A stretch of 64,000 nucleotides of DNA from Doryteuthis pealeii (GCA_023376005.1 CM042148.1:74954591-75018590), one strand, 5' to 3'. Shown: positions 51,290 to 62,440, numbered from the stretch's first letter. Made by a program: numbers and translations. Notes: generated by a model from the letters alone, not told the origin.

Positions 51290-52178
51290 GTCTTGTCGGC
51301 TGAAACTTTAGAATACATCGAGTGGTTCCCAGGGTAAGGCCCCTACCCTCAATGGGGCCTTGATGACCGTGTGTGGTGACCCGTAATACTTGAGTATGGA
51401 ATCCTGTGGCTGATCAGTCCATGACATGCAACACTTCACTTAGGCTCCTACTTAGTCGGGCAGTTGGAGAGTTCCCCTTCGATCAATCATCTGGTCATGT
51501 CAAGCCCTATCCCTTATACTAAGGGTTCCCAATCTTTTTTCCGCTCATGGCCCACATTAAAACCATCATTTTTTTGTGGCCCATGAAAATGTTATAATAG
51601 AAAATATATTTCCATTTTACATATGATATTTATTCAATCAAGATACAACCATATTGACGCAAACACTTTATCTCAAGTATCTAAACTACATGTACTTTTC
51701 AGTTCCAATTTAACGATTATTTATTATCAATATAATTATATTTCCTTGGCCCACCTGAAATTTGCTGTGGCCCATTTTGGCCATGTGGCCATAGGTTGGG
51801 AACCACTGCCTTATACGATTGTCCCAACCCTATAGCCCTTGTGGCAAGCCCCAACCCTTTTCATCAGATATGTGCTAGAAGTCGGTGATTGAAGATCTTA
51901 GTGTTCTGAGTATAACGTTAAATTCTATCTATCTGATGGTGAAGTTCCAGTCCTTGAGCTTTGGGAAATTTGGAGTACTCCTTCATTACCATTACTATCA
52001 GGTCCGCTTTGACCCGGAGTGGTGGTACCTGTTAGAGCACCATCTATGGGTTAAACAGAAGAAAGTGAGTTTTAAAAAATGTGTTTAAAAATACCAATCA
52101 AGAATGAATAAAACAAAACATATTCGGCATAAAATGACCCAACAAGGGTTGACATGCCGTAAAATCCAACCAACCGGC
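51290..52178 (+). mobile_element. R1, diverged, carrying a hAT MITE
   Basis: R1 sequence from TCTTGTCGGCTG to GCCGTAAAATCC, interrupted at 51512-51816. It is older than the copies at 1915 and 30510 by visible divergence. Confidence 0.7.
51520..51808. mobile_element. hAT-type MITE with 8-bp target duplication
   Basis: Ends TAAGGGTTCCCAATC and (complement) CAGTGGTTCCCAACC. It is flanked by CCTTATAC at 51512-51519 and 51809-51816. It is 289 bp with no ORF. CAGTGGTTCCCAACC ends with 8-bp duplications are typical of hAT non-autonomous elements. Confidence 0.82.
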
Positions 52179-52429
52179 CAACTGTTTACCAAACGCAAGA
52201 GTAGTAATACTGCTGGTGATCAGTTCACGGACATGATTGATTTTTTGTCATGTTTTACGCATCTTAAAAGTTTTGCTTTTGAAGATGGTTTCTGATTCTT
52301 ATTTCGAAGTTTTCAGTTTATCATGACCCGGAGGTGTTCGGTAGTGTTCATATCTAGTTACTGACTTGGCAATGGAAGTGTTTTAATAACATCTTGACGC
52401 AGCTAATCATGTGTTTTTAGAAGTGTGCC

Positions 52430-53472
52430 AAAGAGCTCCATTTTCCATCAATAAAGACTCATGTGTTATCATTCTACCAATTGAGAATATCGGACGGAGC
52501 TCTTCCTGTAATATGGAAACGTAAGTAATGTTACCTTACCACTCCAATAACTCTGAACAACCATCAATCTAAATACCACCCTTTACCATAACAGAATAAC
52601 CACCATGTTTCACTGTTGGCTTAAATCTTTTGATGTCAAACTCATGGTTATAGAGTCTCCAGACTCATAGTCTATCTATGTCTGAAAATTCTGACTTATC
52701 AGAGAATATTACAGTATTCCAAAATTCCATAGATCTCTCAACTATTTTATTATCACAATCTTTCCTCCGCTTGATATTGGTTGGGCAAATAATTGCTTTC
52801 TTCCTTGCATGTCTGTCATAGTTTGTAAAGATACATAACAGATATTTTGGAACCGACATCAACAGTTTTGGTAGGTCAGAGACCTTGCAACTGTCTGAAA
52901 ATGAAGTAAATTGTGACTCACCAGAGAATATAGCAGTATTACAAAATGCCATGTTTCTCAACCTTTTTATGAGCCTAGTCTTTCGTCCGCTTGATATTGG
53001 TTAGACAAAGAAGTGTTTTTATTTCCTTGTAGCCAAGTGTGGGAAAATATCTGACAGCTGTTCTGGAACTGACAGCAACATTTTAGCTATGTCAAAGGCC
53101 TCGCAACAAGGATTATTCTCAACATTTCTATAAACAAGCTGCAGGGTTTTGTCAGGGGGCTCTGGGCGGTCTGAGCGAGATGCTGTGCTCTCCTGACTCT
53201 TTCTATTAAATTTTACAATCACCCTATTAACAGTAGAAAGTGAGATTGAAAGATTTTCAGATATGAAGTTCGGTTTCATATTAACCCACAATACGACCTC
53301 ACTGAAATTTGGAAACTTCCAACGCTTCTTTTGTCTGTAGAATGATGCAGTAATCTTAAATGGAATCTGAAATAGAAAATCTAGGTATAAACAACAGATG
53401 AAACAATTTATATTCATTTTAGACATAAAATAAGAATTGAACTGTAGTTTGTGGAGGTGTCTATTTAGTTTC

Positions 53473-53478
<6 letters not shown>
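52430..53478 (-). pseudogene. Tc1-type transposase with internal duplication
   Basis: Frame 53477-53019 contains an HTH-like region (NLSISLSTVNRVIVKFNRKS) and the RSxRPExxDKTLQLVYRNVE linker typical of Tc1. The catalytic region appears twice: MAFCNTAIFSGESQF (about 52930, Asp changed to Gly) and MEFWNTVIFSDKSEF (about 52700, Asp kept), because about 300 bp encoding SVP...KRRKD...FWN is tandemly duplicated. [12 protein letters not shown] follows at about 52590. Stops and frameshifts make it dead. Confidence 0.8.

Positions 53479-53511
<33 letters not shown>
53474..53511. repeat. (TA)n microsatellite
   Basis: The left border of the HZ-D hairpin. Confidence 0.97.
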
Positions 53512-53513
<2 letters not shown>

Positions 53514-53729
53514 GAGATTATGTGCTTAATTAAAGTCATACCTAATTTGTTAATTAATTAATTATAATTAAATGAATTAGGCGTGCATGTCGGTTTAAAT
53601 GTAAAGCGTAAACAAATCGAGAAAAAGTCTACGCTTTACATTTAAACCGATATGCACGCCTAATTCATTTAATTATAATTAATTAATTAACAAATTAGGT
53701 ATGACTTTAATTAAGCACATAATCTCCCA
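53511..53729. repeat. 100-bp inverted repeat, HZ-D related
   Basis: 53511-53610 and 53630-53729 are reverse complements with one mismatch (GCATGTCGG against GCATATCGG). The 19-nt loop is the continuation of the left arm into HZ-D sequence (AACAAATCGAGAAAAAG), so the arms are truncated unequally. The right side runs into CAAAATTGTCGGCC, the terminal motif. Confidence 0.9.
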
Positions 53730-53774
53730 AAATTGTCGGCCTTCGCCATTTCAAACACATTGTTTGTTCACTTC

Positions 53775-53811
<37 letters not shown>

Positions 53812-53851
53812 CATAAATATATATATATATACATAAATATATATATATATA

Positions 53852-53912
<61 letters not shown>

Positions 53913-53920
53913 TATTTATG

Positions 53921-53998
<78 letters not shown>
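53730..53998. repeat. HZ-D terminus and TA/ATATAC block
   Basis: 53730-53776 is the 3' terminal segment. 53777-53998 is TA with ACATAAATATAT variants. Confidence 0.85.
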
Positions 53999-54000
<2 letters not shown>

Positions 54001-54292
54001 AATGTAATTATTGGTGGAGAAGAGAGAATGAAATATTTTGGAAAAATATGTTCAAAGGAAAAATCTGGTTGGTATGAATTTTGATTGTCTTGAATTCTAA
54101 TCAGAAAAATTCTTATGTTGAAAAATTTAGGGAAATAAACAATACACAGTTGGAAGTCGATGAATTACGTCACAAAAGGAATCAGCTGATTAACGATAAT
54201 CATGGAATAGGGGAACCGGTACTGGAGTAGCAGTTAGCGTGAGAATCCGAGAAGAGATGAAAAAACCCCGACTTCAACCGAAAATAAGCCAT

Positions 54293-54327
<35 letters not shown>

Positions 54328-54858
54328 CATTTGACAATTTGTCTTGCCGGCCGAATGTGATATTCTTATGCACTCTAGTATGACAATTATGGTATTAAAA
54401 ACAGTTACACGCATCTGCTTAGCATGTCAAGTTTTAACTGAAAAAAAAGTGGGCGCTAGTAACTGGCGGATTTATGAGGTGTGGTCTCTTTTTGTCTCGT
54501 TCATTGCGGGATTATACCAGCGCCTATGCAAATTATGTCCACAGAGAAACTTGGAGGTGTGTAAAAAGAAATTCTGGAACTGAGAGACGTGCACGTAAGG
54601 AAGGAGAACCGAACCATTGGAAGGGCTAAGACCCGAGACAACTTAAATTAATGCAACAATAATTTAGTCTCGCAGTTCTTTCTAACTGTAGGGAATTGAC
54701 TCCACGTTAGACGCTTAATAAACTGGGCAACGTTCCAGATAAAGAAAAGCTGAATAAATAATATCAACAACAGTCATGCCTAAATCTAATTGAATTTTAT
54801 GGAGATATTCACTGGGTTTATGTTCGGTGTTGATTGAATATATTTCTCTTTATTGTAG
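53999..54858. other. no recognisable feature apart from (TTTC)n
   Basis: TTTC units at 54294-54327. The 79-codon frame at 54344-54583 has no known motif. Confidence 0.4.
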
Positions 54859-54859
54859 A

Positions 54860-54945
54860 ATGATTATACTTGGGCACTCGTTCAGTTGTGATTAGCCAGT
54901 TGCGGTTGTCCAAACGAAAAGTATACTGACAGACCTCAACATCTA
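54860..54945 (+). repeat. R4 3' fragment
   Basis: CTTGGGCACTCGTTCAGTTG to the AAAAGTATACTGACAGAC end. Confidence 0.55.
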
Positions 54946-54947
54946 TT

Positions 54948-55232
54948 ATCTTAGATGATCTTGGGAAATAAAATCTTTGGATCTTTGATAATGTGTCCAC
55001 TTGCTAGTTGCTCAAAAAACTGGGTCTTAAGCTTAGAAAATAACAATATCAACAGTAGAGTCTCACTTTAATCTACGAAACCTAGGATTATTGGCAATGA
55101 GGGTACTCCACACTCTCCAGTTCTTCAGAGCTGGAGCCTCACCATCAGATATTATTTAGTGTCCAACATAGGACAGGGCTCTTACCCCTCTGCAGAGGAT
55201 CCATTTACCATATTCCAAGGCGGACAATATGT
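54948..55232 (+). repeat. long direct repeat, copy 1
   Basis: It matches 55711-56003 with few differences. Its second half is an R1-like segment on minus (CTCACCATCAGATATTATTT). Confidence 0.8.
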
Positions 55233-55710
55233 ATCTTAGTGTTACATAATCTATGCGGTTGCATAAGATTATTGTCAATCCCCTGTATTTCTAGAGGGAT
55301 AGGTCTTTTCATACCATGGGTGGGACTTTCCATGGAATAGTACAGAAAGCCCGCCAAATTACGTAAAGTCACGTGGGACCTGGTTTGGTCCTCAGTTTTC
55401 AGTTAGACGTCGGCCAGATAAGGTCTTTCTGCCTTAGTTGAAGCTCACTGCATACGCGCGATATGTTAGTCAGATATTTAGTTACATGAAATGTTTAGTT
55501 AAGGAAATAAAAGTTAATTCATAAGAAAATTAACACGGTCTTTTGATTAATGAATGTCTTGGTAACAAGACTGATTAAAAGAAGAAATGAGTTAAGTGTG
55601 ACCACCAAGACGAAGTCACCAAGATGAAGTCCCCAAGAAGAAGAACAACCTAAGATAGAAGATGAACAGAAGAAGTAAAGAAGTATGTAATGATAGAAGG
55701 GTATACAACA
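55233..55710 (+). mobile_element. LTR-like remnant between direct repeats
   Basis: Begins TGTTACATAATC as at 18642. It has AATAAA (55505-55512 region), an end-like GGTAACAAGACTGATTAAAA and the leader words GAAGTCCCCAAGAAGAAG shared with 18:9-19:1 kb. No coding. Confidence 0.45.
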
Positions 55711-56003
55711 TTAGATGATCTTTGGAAATTAAATCTTTGGATCTTTGACAATGTGTCCACTTGCTAGTCGCTCAAAAAACTGGGTCTTAAGCTTAGAAAA
55801 TAACGATAGCAACAGTAGAGTCTCACTTAAATCTACGAAACCTAGGATTATTGGCAATGAGAGTACTCCACACTCCCCAGTTCTTCAGAGCTGGAGCCTC
55901 ACCATCAGATATGATTTAGTATCCTGCCTAGGACAGGGCCCTTACCCCTCTGCAGAGGATCCATTCACCATATTCTAATCCAAGGCGGACAATACGTATC
56001 TTT
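55711..56003 (+). repeat. long direct repeat, copy 2
   Basis: Same as 54948-55232. The offset is about 763 bp, so either a tandem duplication or flanking duplication of an inserted LTR element. Confidence 0.8.
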
Positions 56004-56101
56004 TACAATAAATTATTTTTGGTATTTTTCAATAAATGTCTCTATTAACTTTTTAAACAATGAATTAACTTGATCGTTACACTGAATTAACTTATTTATT
56101 T

Positions 56102-56805
56102 ACAAGCAGAACCTGTTGATATACCTCAATATGATAATTTAACTATTACAACGTTTGATATGTTTAACTTAGTCGGTACAGCATTCGGCTAGGAATCACA
56201 AGGTTCCTGGTTCGATACCGGCCCTCGCCAACTCAACATATGAGTAGCACAGGGATCTGTGCGGTAAAGTGAGGAGCTGATGGTAGGTGTGATGCTCCAC
56301 CTCAGACACTAAAATAATCTCCTTGGTCTAGCGCTGGTGAAAAGGGGATAGACTCCCTCGCTTTCTGGCTGATACCGACATTAGGCCGCCCCGATGACTT
56401 TACTTACTTACTTAAAAGCTATAGCAAAAAATTCTCTCACTCTTTTTTCTTTTCATATTTTCATTATGTTCGATTGAAACAAGTTAGCGTTATCGCTTCC
56501 GCACGCTTACGTCCTCTTTTTATGTTTAACCTACTCTCTTTCTTTCTTTCTTTCTTTCTTTGTTATTATATTTTTCTGTGTAGCATGTTACTTTTCTTCC
56601 CTTTCTTTCTCTATAATAAAAACGGAATGGTCCATTATTTTGCTGAGGTGACGGCATTCATGATAAATGAAAATTCGCCGGATAAACAATACTAGATAAC
56701 CAGGATTTATATTTTTGCATTTGATCTTGGACAATTTGGACGGTTTCATTTTTAACCAGAGGGTGTTGCAAGATGATAACGGTCGGAAGATTAAGGAACA
56801 ACAGT
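56102..56805 (+). repeat. R5 dispersed repeat split by SINE-B
   Basis: Left part 56102-56162, right part 56403-56805. The CT centre is replaced by TTTC units (56538-56560). Confidence 0.7.
56163..56402 (+). mobile_element. SINE-B
   Basis: TTAACTTAGTCGGTACAGCA head, B box GGTTCGATACCGGCC, full body, tail CTTACTTACTTA. It is inserted in R5. Confidence 0.78.
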
Positions 56806-56869
56806 ATTAATATATAAATTGCAAAAAGAAAATTACGTATTCTAAAAGGAAATTATTCAAGAATTCAGA

Positions 56870-57310
56870 AGAAAAACAAATCTATTTTCCTGCAACTAAT
56901 CGGGAACGTGTATCTCGAAGCTCCATAAACTGGGCCTTGTGTCATACAAAGCGAAGCTTCGTAAATAATGATATCAATTGCAGAGTCACATCTAAATCTA
57001 CTTGAATTTATTTCTCTGAATGTTTGAGATGAGGCTTGATGATTACTATTATCTGCGTTATTTGGACTATTGTCCTCATCTTCATTGTTATCTGTACAAT
57101 GTTTCGGCCGATATGCCCTCCGGCCTTCTGCAGATATTTCTTCTCGGACTCGGGAACCTTCTTTTCGAACTCGGGAACCTTCTTGTCGTAATCGGGAACC
57201 TTCTTGTCGTAATCGGGAGCCATCACGGAACTTTGAACCTAACCCATTATTTAGTCCACCGGGGTATCCTGTTCTCATTCCGCTAACCATGGCTGACGTA
57301 AAGCCGTTAA
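56870..57310 (-). mobile_element. HZ-A cassette, longest copy
   Basis: On min us strand: an ATG frame 57226-57008 reads MAPDYDKKVPDYDKKV and then EFEKK and ESEKK heptads (21-bp units at 57134-57232), then LQKAGGHIGRN across the hammerhead-like core and the QITMKMRTIVQ tail. The other strand and a second frame are also open. The period keeps the frame in four units, but sister copies are broken. I do not recognise a protein family. Confidence 0.55.
57100..57133 (-). ncRNA. hammerhead-like core, HZ-A
   Basis: On minus CTGCAGA 57133-57127 (A6 to C), an extra A, stem GGCC(GG)/(C)GGCC, GAAA 57105-57102. The A6 change should inactivate it. Confidence 0.35.
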
Positions 57311-57512
57311 ACAGTGTTAATTATTATTCTAGAGTAATCTAAAGATAACTGCTTGAATTTGGTTTAGATATTCACTAGTTGTTCGGTGTTGATTGAAAAC
57401 ATTCGACTTTATCTTTGATGATCTTGGGAAATAATGTTTTCGCGTCTTTGACAAAGTCTCCTTTGAGGAATACGCCAATGGCGTCAAAGGCCAAATGAAG
57501 ATTGCATTGAAA

Positions 57513-57518
<6 letters not shown>

Positions 57519-57574
<56 letters not shown>
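57519..57574. repeat. (CT)n microsatellite
   Basis: About 27 CT units. Confidence 0.98.
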
Positions 57575-57578
<4 letters not shown>

Positions 57579-57722
57579 ACAACTCGGTGCAAATACAGTT
57601 TTAAATATAAGTATTATTTTCTATTCATTGCGTCTGCTCTTTGGACGGTGGCCAGTATTCCGTTGATTAAATAGACATAGACATAGAGGAAAATTACGGT
57701 TTAGGGGAGCTCTTATCCCCCA

Positions 57723-58034
57723 GTGCTATGCAAATTATTCGGACGAAAGAAGACAAACAACACAATGGAATTTAACACATATATTGACAAAGGGTACAAA
57801 AATATTGTTGCAAATTTTGTTGGCATTTGCTACAAGACTTATCTGAGAGGTGAAATTATATTTCGTTTGAGAAGTGGTACTAGCAAGCGTATTCTGGTCG
57901 CTGTGGTTGTAAAGTTCTATAGAGACGCGTCCGTCTTGTTCAGTTCTCGTACGATAAGTAAAATGTGTAGGGAGTGTTTTTTAAAAGCTACTCGCCCAAG
58001 TAACAATCTTCGGATGGGGCCCTTTTTAAGGTGA
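57723..58034 (+). other. unrecognised 103-codon frame
   Basis: The ATG frame includes GYKNIVANFVGICYKTY and ends FLKATRPSNNLRMGPFLR. It has near-average composition, no tandem repeat, no signal peptide and no family I know. Downstream are three 27-bp repeats and an LTR-like GC segment, so it may belong to a retroelement. The start is the first ATG. No splice or promoter evidence. Confidence 0.25.
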
Positions 58035-58045
58035 CTATTTAATTC

Positions 58046-58126
58046 GACAGCCTTCGGAAAGTATGCTGTTGAGACAGCCTTCTGAATGTATGCTGTTGAG
58101 ACAACCTTTTGAAAGTATGCTGTTAA
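58046..58126 (+). repeat. 27-bp tandem repeat, three units
   Basis: GACAGCCTTCGGAAAGTATG, GACAGCCTTCTGAATGTATG and GACAACCTTTTGAAAGTATG at 58046, 58073 and 58100, each ending CTGTT. Confidence 0.9.
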
Positions 58127-58129
58127 AAC

Positions 58130-58245
58130 GCTTCCGTCCTGGTCGACGACCCTCAGACAAGTGATGGGGTTTTATTCTCCCGCCAACCTCGAGTTGGCGA
58201 TTCGCCCCCTAGCGACAGGGGGAGATAATTCTATCAGATTTCCAA
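58130..58245 (-). mobile_element. possible LTR start
   Basis: On minus TGATAGAATTATCTCCCCCT and CGCTAGGGGGCG resemble the start of the solo LTR at 16264 (TGTAGGGGATTATC ... CACTAGGGGGACC). No end was located. Confidence 0.3.
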
Positions 58246-58854
58246 CATGCTTTTAATCACTTTATTCTTGATAATAAACACCTAAATTGCACAGTCTTCG
58301 AGAAATAATATATCTGAACACAAAACCCGAGCAAACAATATGAAAGGTTAAGTTGAAAGTTCTAAGATGATTTATGAATACGATAAACATCTGATGAGAG
58401 ATAATAGATAAACTTGTAAATTTCAAAACTTTGTATGAAGAAAATAAAGTTGTTTTTTCGAGTATTTGATGGTCTAATTCCTTTTTAATGAAAAAGATAT
58501 GATTGTTTTCTTAAGATATTTTAATGTAAGTAAGTATGTGTCATATAGTACCTAAATAATGAGAATGGAGTCTGTTTTCCTGTGAATAATGACTGACGAA
58601 ACCTCGGAAGAAACCTTGGAAGAGAGAAACAACATATTTCACGGGACTTGTCAATCCAACTGAAATTGCTAATTACTCTGTTCTCCTTGTATATTTGCTT
58701 AGTAAACCTTTTATCCTATCCTTAATACACGTTGTGTTTCTTATTATTATTTCTCTTGTTAAGTCTGATACTAGAGTTAAAACAGTATGAAAAGCCGATT
58801 TTGTAATATGTTTATTCCTAGTGATCTCTAGAATAGTAATTATTATTTTTAATA
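58246..58854. other. no recognisable feature
   Basis: AT-rich unique sequence. Confidence 0.4.
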
Positions 58855-59000
58855 AGTATAGTAGGTATTTAACCAACCCCTTCACCACGGGTCGAATGAG
58901 ATACACGTTCGTGAGTATGGGCCATCCAGTGAGGAGCGAACTGGCTATTCAGTAGTAATGGATCTTAGTAACTATTACACTACAACGGGACACATTTCAT
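58855..59000 (-). mobile_element. SINE-C
   Basis: On minus TCCCGTTGTAGTGTAATAGT, CAGTTCGCTCCTCAC and the CGTGGTGAAGGGGTTGG end. Confidence 0.6.
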
Positions 59001-59044
59001 TAGGTGTAGTATAGTCCCCTTGAATAAGTACACTAACAATTGAT

Positions 59045-59350
59045 ACTAATTGTTGTAGAATATTCATACTAAGTTGCAATTACCGTCAGATTTGGTAAGA
59101 CAAGGCAACAAGTAGCCGTAACCCAATACAGATCTAACCTTGTTGCAATCCTACTGCAGAATGCCAACGTTTTTATGAAACCTCATAACATCATAGAAAC
59201 CAAGCAGCCAATCAGGATTCAAGAAATGGAATCACACAAATACACGAATGGACTATTCTTGAGTTCCATAAGTACCAACTGTGTTAACACTAGTTCAGTT
59301 GTGCTTAGTCAGTTGCTGTTGTCCAAACCAACAGTATACTGAGTGACTAA
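59045..59350 (+). mobile_element. R4 dispersed element
   Basis: Full R4 from TTGCAATTACCGTCAGA to CCAAACCAACAGTATACTG. Confidence 0.7.
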
Positions 59351-59374
59351 TTGAATTCAATAACCGTTTCTTTT

Positions 59375-59625
59375 TTTATTATCATATCAACCTTCATGGG
59401 TTATTTAATGCCAAAACTATCCTTGTAGAAGAACAGTACTGGTACCATTTAACCCATAGCTGTGGTGGTTCATACCTTTCCTAAGGGTATTACTCCAAAA
59501 GTAAATGCAACAGTACGACTGTAGTTCAAACTTGCTTACTACGATGGCGTAGTTCAAACTTGCTTACTACGATGGCGTAGTCCAACACGTTAACCACTAT
59601 GCCAGGGTGACACTCCAAATCAATA
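59375..59625 (-). repeat. R1-tail/SINE composite with 28-bp duplication
   Basis: The start matches an R1 tail. 59420-59480 and 59580-59620 match SINE-A on minus. GTAGTTCAAACTTGCTTACT with ACGATGGC occurs twice in tandem (59522-59579). Confidence 0.5.
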
Positions 59626-59694
59626 TCGAAAATAGGTATCGTATCATTCATATATAAGTACATCCTAACAGTTACAATTGTCAAAAGGTATATG

Positions 59695-59800
59695 ATTGAT
59701 TGATTTTAATGGCATGTCAATCTGTCTATGATTATGTTCTCTTAGAGGTTAGGAAATCGTGTTCATTGTAAGTTAATTTTTACATCTTTTGTTACGTTGG
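59695..59800 (+). repeat. R7 dispersed repeat
   Basis: Matches 38715-38830. Confidence 0.5.
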
Positions 59801-59804
59801 GTTT

Positions 59805-61125
59805 TAGATAGGAATAATTGAACACATATAACTCTATGCAATCAAATGACTATTAAATAGAAATAATTACTTGAAACCATAAAATTGTGTATGAATTATT
59901 TGTATTAGATATGAACATTTGAAACTATATAATTGTGTGCAAACAAATGACTACTAATTAATAGAAATAATTACTTGAAACCATATAATTGTGTATGAAT
60001 TATTTGTATTAGATAAGAATATCTGAAACCATATAATTCTGTGCAAACAAATAAATATTATTAAATAAAAATAATTACTTGAAACCATATAATTGTGTAT
60101 GAATTATTTGTATTAGATAAGAATATTTGAAACCATATAATTGTGTGCAAACAAATAAATATTATTAAATAGAAATAATTACTTGAAACCATATAATTGT
60201 GTATGAATTATTTGTATTAGATAAGAATATTTGAAACCATATAATTGTGTGCAAATAAATGACTACTATTAAATAGAAATAATTACTTGAAACCATATAA
60301 TTGTGAATGAATTATTTGTATTAGATAAGAATATTTGAAACCATATAATTGTGTGCAAATAAATGACTACTATTAAATAGAAATAATTACTTGAAACCAT
60401 ATAATTGTGTATGAATTATTTGTATTAGATAAGAATATTTGAAACCATATAATTGTGTGCAAATAAATGAATATTATTAAATAGAAATAATTACATGAAA
60501 CCATATAATTGTGTATGAATTATTTGTATTAGATAAGAATATTTGAAAACCATATAATTGTGTGCAAACAAATGACTACTAATAAATAGAAATAATTACA
60601 TGAAACCATATAATTGTGTATGAATTATTTGTATTAGATAAGAATATTTGAAACCATATAATTGTGTGAAAACAAATGACTACTATTAAATAGAAATAAT
60701 TACTTGAAACCATATAATTGTGTATGAATTATTTGTATTAGAAAAGAATATTTGAAACCATATAATTGTGTGAAAACAAAATGACTACTATTAAATAGAA
60801 ATAATTACTTGAAACCATATAATTGTGTATGAATATTTGTATTAGATAAGAATATTTGAAATCATATAATTGTGTGAAATAAATGACTACTATTAAATAG
60901 AAATAATTACTTGAAACCATATAATTGTGTATGAATTATTTGTATTAGAAAAGAATATTTGAAACCATATAATTGTGTGAAAACAAATGACTACTATTAA
61001 ATAGAAATAATTACTTGAAACCATATAATTGTGTATGAATTATTTGTATTAGATAAGAATATTTGAAACCATATAATTGTGTGCAAACAAATGAATATTA
61101 TTAAATAGAAGTAATTACTTGAAAT
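59805..61125 (+). repeat. 104-bp satellite, about 12.6 units
   Basis: GAAATAATTACTTGAAACC recurs at exactly 104-bp spacing (59860, 59964, 60068, 60172, 60276 and on). Each unit is a dimer of two related half-units of about 52 bp, each with TTGAAACCATATAATTGTGT. Some units have 1-2 bp changes. Confidence 0.95.
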
Positions 61126-61129
61126 GATG

Positions 61130-61385
61130 TTAAGTGTGTCGCTCCATATCAGATGCGAAAACAATCTTCCTGGTCTAAATTATGTATTCTCAATCACAAG
61201 GTTCGATACTGGCCCTCGCCACACTCAGCGCATGTGTAGCGGAGCTTGGATCTAGTGGTAAGTGTGACACTCCATCTCAGACTCAAAAACAATCTCCCTG
61301 CTCTAGCGCTAATGAAAATGGGATTGACTCACTTGCTGTCTGGCTGATAGCGGCGATAGGCCACTCCACCTACTTTTTTTTAACT
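61130..61385 (+). mobile_element. SINE-B, diverged, inside the satellite
   Basis: AAGGTTCGATACTGGCCCTCG, the body, then GCCACTCCACCTAC and a T run. The head is rearranged. Satellite-like sequence continues on the right. Confidence 0.65.
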
Positions 61386-61736
61386 GATATTAGATAGGAT
61401 TACTTGAAACCTTATTACTGTGTGCAAACAAATGAATATTATTACATATAAATTACTACTTGAAACCATATAATTGTGTATGCATTATTCGTATTAGATA
61501 AGAATAATTGAAAGCATGCAACTGTGTGCAAACAAATGATTATTATTAAACAGAAGTAATTACTTGAAACATAATTATTAATATTAGATAGGGATTATTA
61601 AAATCATACAACTGAGTGCAAATTTAAGATCATTATTACAAAGAAAAATTTTCTTGAAACCATGCAATTATGTATTACTAGTATTAGATAGGAATACTTG
61701 AAACCATACAACTTTTTTGCAAATAATTTATACTTG
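61386..61736 (+). repeat. degenerate satellite units
   Basis: Four to five diverged half-units (GATTACTTGAAACCTTATTA and others). They are more diverged than the left array. Confidence 0.7.
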
Positions 61737-62225
61737 CAGGATCAGTGCGTATACCACAGTATGATAATGTAATGATTACAACGTTTGATATGTTTACTAT
61801 AAGGGCTATTACTTAATAGTTCAATATGTAAAGAGTATAATTATTCTGATTTAACTCTCTCTCACTCTTTTCTCTTTCTTTCCTTCATTTCATCTTTTCC
61901 TTATTTTAGATTGAAAAAGGATGAGAGTTATCGCTTCTTCGCACTCACCTCCCCTCTCTATCCCCTACTCACTTTCCACTACTCTCTTTCTTTCTTATTA
62001 TATTTTTCTGTGTAGCATGTCCTTTTTCTTCCTGATGAAAACGGAATGGTCCATTATTTAGTTGAGGTGACGACACTCCAAAGAAAAGAATTCAGTGGAT
62101 AAGCAACGCCAGATAATCATAGTTTACATTTTTGTATTTCATCTAGGACGATTTGGAAGGTCTCATTTTTAACCAGAGGGGGCTGCAATATGATAACGGT
62201 CTTACTTTTAAGGAACACGAGTAAT
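61737..62225 (+). repeat. R5 dispersed repeat
   Basis: Colinear with 40829-41390 but with a shortened pyrimidine centre. Confidence 0.7.
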
Positions 62226-62339
62226 GATATATATATTAGATATGAATAATTGATATATTTTGGTCTTTTTTATGTGTGCAATTTGTTCATAATTTCATCC
62301 GCATTGTGAAGGATCCAATTCTTTTTTTATTAAAAGTAG

Positions 62340-62440
62340 TTTAAGCGTTTGAGTTTTGTTTTACGGGATATCAACCTCTGTGGACCATTTAATGCCAGAA
62401 AAGGGTTATTATGGATTTCAGTCTTTAAAGTAGTGGTTCT
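62340..62440 (-). repeat. R1 tail fragment
   Basis: GTTTTACGGGATATCAACCT and ATTTAATGCC. Confidence 0.5.

Noticed and set aside
58393..58420. CTGATGAGAGAT resembling a hammerhead start
   Set aside because: No GAAA at the right distance and no stem II closing strand.
59805..61125. CRISPR-like array
   Set aside because: Units are contiguous 104-bp tandem copies without unique spacers, in a eukaryotic repeat context.
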